64,000 nucleotides of DNA from Fistulifera solaris (lineage: Eukaryota > Bacillariophyta > Bacillariophyceae > Naviculales > Stauroneidaceae): the NCBI GenBank assembly GCA_030295235.1, contig AP026131.1, forward strand, positions 868,001 through 932,000. Direction: 5' to 3'. Positions within the stretch are counted from its first letter, which is position 1, and every line of letters starts with the position of its first letter. The translations under genes and the position numbers were made by a program. The notes under the pieces were generated by a model. That model saw only the letters and a program-made list of their open reading frames with translations, was not told the DNA's origin and did no database searches. Shown one piece after another: positions 63,323-64,000 of the stretch.

Positions 63323-64000
63323 TCAGATTTGATTCTGTGGATTCTCAGGACTTTTCTTCCATAACGCAAATACCTTTTCTTTCTGCTGAGATAATCGTAG
63401 CCCTGGAAATTCTTCTTTGATCTGCGGAAGCATGGCTGCTTCAAAGTCCTTGTACAAATTCTTTGCCGGCTTACCCACTCCAGAAATACCCAGTGATCCC
63501 AATGCGGCATCGATGCCGCTGGCGGCCCTTCCTCCATAGAGGCAACATTTGCTTCTCGACCACCCGCTCCTTCCAGCATGGCTTCTGTGTTCGCCAGCAG
63601 TGGATCCAAAGGTGCTTCCGCTTCCTTCCTTGCCTTTTCTTCCATCCGTTTCTTTTCCTCCTCGACTCGCTTCTTTTCATCTTCTTTTTGTTTTCTCACT
63701 TTCTTGTCGGCACCCTTGACGAGGGCATCCTCCAACAGTGCCAAATCATTTTTGGGTTTCCCCTTGCCCTTTTTCGGACCCGCCGGTAGCTTCGATTTGC
63801 CCCCCGAACCAAGGGTTGCTTCTTCGGCGGCTAACAATTCGGCCTTTTCTCGTTTCTTACGAGCTGCCTCGTCCGCTTTGGCGGCCAATTCTTCATCTCT
63901 CGACGCTTTTCTTGCATTGGCACCCTTGGCCCATTCCTGAGCTTCCGCTGCTTCCTTTTTTCGGTCGTTTTCGGCTTGCTTTCTCGCTTCGACCTCGGCT
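63323..64000 (-). CDS. CCDC124 homologue (ribosome-associated coiled-coil protein), partial at right edge, one frame break
   Basis: The gene enters from the right edge. The visible part is a Lys/Glu/Ala-rich charged helix (ARKQAENDRKKEAAEAQEWA, EKAELLAAEEATLGSGGKSK, KQKEDEKKRVEEEKKRMEE). The C-terminal module is typical of CCDC124/Lso2: NLYKDFEAAMLPQIKEEFPG, LRLSQQKEKVFALWKKSPEN, PQNQI and stop (63323). These proteins bind idle ribosomes near the GTPase centre and help recovery from dormancy. The frame changes at plus-strand C3 63526-63528; one extra base restores it. Without correction the ORF ends at 63211 in nonsense sequence. Confidence 0.88.

Overview
The window is nuclear DNA of a stramenopile alga, most likely a pennate diatom close to Phaeodactylum tricornutum. 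The reasons are compact genes on both strands with few short GT-AG introns (about 50-110 nt), mid GC content, a class C receptor with a glycine-betaine-binding-like ectodomain of a kind I recall from diatoms, secretory-pathway wax-synthase, sulfotransferase and cupin enzymes, and several proteins that look diatom-specific. There are no operons, rRNA or CRISPR arrays, and I saw no tRNA.

Layout. 1-12.9 kb: a cupin-like gene cut by the left edge, a four-pass membrane protein, a four-exon DnaJ co-chaperone, a 0.67 kb MITE, a YciI-like protein, a palindrome-rich repeat array, a two-domain FAD oxidoreductase, an intact paralogue of the first cupin gene, and RNA polymerase III subunit C11. 13.6-19.2 kb: an M1 aminopeptidase and an NTF2/SnoaL-like protein, enclosed by two arrays of the same ~240-bp repeat in opposite orientation. 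19.5-31.5 kb: a pepsin-like protein without catalytic Asp, meiotic MSH4, a basic membrane-anchored protein, an MBOAT wax synthase, and a DUF285 repeat protein. 30.9-43.6 kb: a divergent pair of proteins with repeated Tyr-Trp motifs, several diatom-type orphans (one of 1123 aa with an Arg-rich repeat), a METTL18-like methyltransferase, a second MITE, and a secreted protein with four CRLCPNDDD motifs. 44.3-64 kb: a double YccV plus TPR protein, a second palindrome array, an M20 amidohydrolase, a renalase-like oxidase, a class C GPCR, a double OsmC-like protein, a Golgi-type sulfotransferase with a 483-bp tandem duplication at its 3' end, an ARM-repeat protein, a WD40 protein and CCDC124.

Two window-wide patterns stand out. 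First, about twenty one-base frame breaks interrupt otherwise well-conserved genes, nearly all in or next to short mononucleotide runs. In the tandem duplication one copy has A7 and the other A6, and only A6 keeps the frame. This points to residual long-read homopolymer errors rather than mass pseudogenisation, so the broken genes are annotated as single genes with the breaks marked. Second, four intergenic loci carry arrays of the same dyad (TTCCAGAAATTCTGGAA type), with dyad centres about 21 and 32 bp apart. That is two and three helical turns, a ~53-bp period, organised at two loci into ~205-213 bp higher-order units. The dyads resemble heat-shock elements, and heat-shock-factor genes are greatly expanded in diatoms. 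I consider this the most unusual signal in the window.
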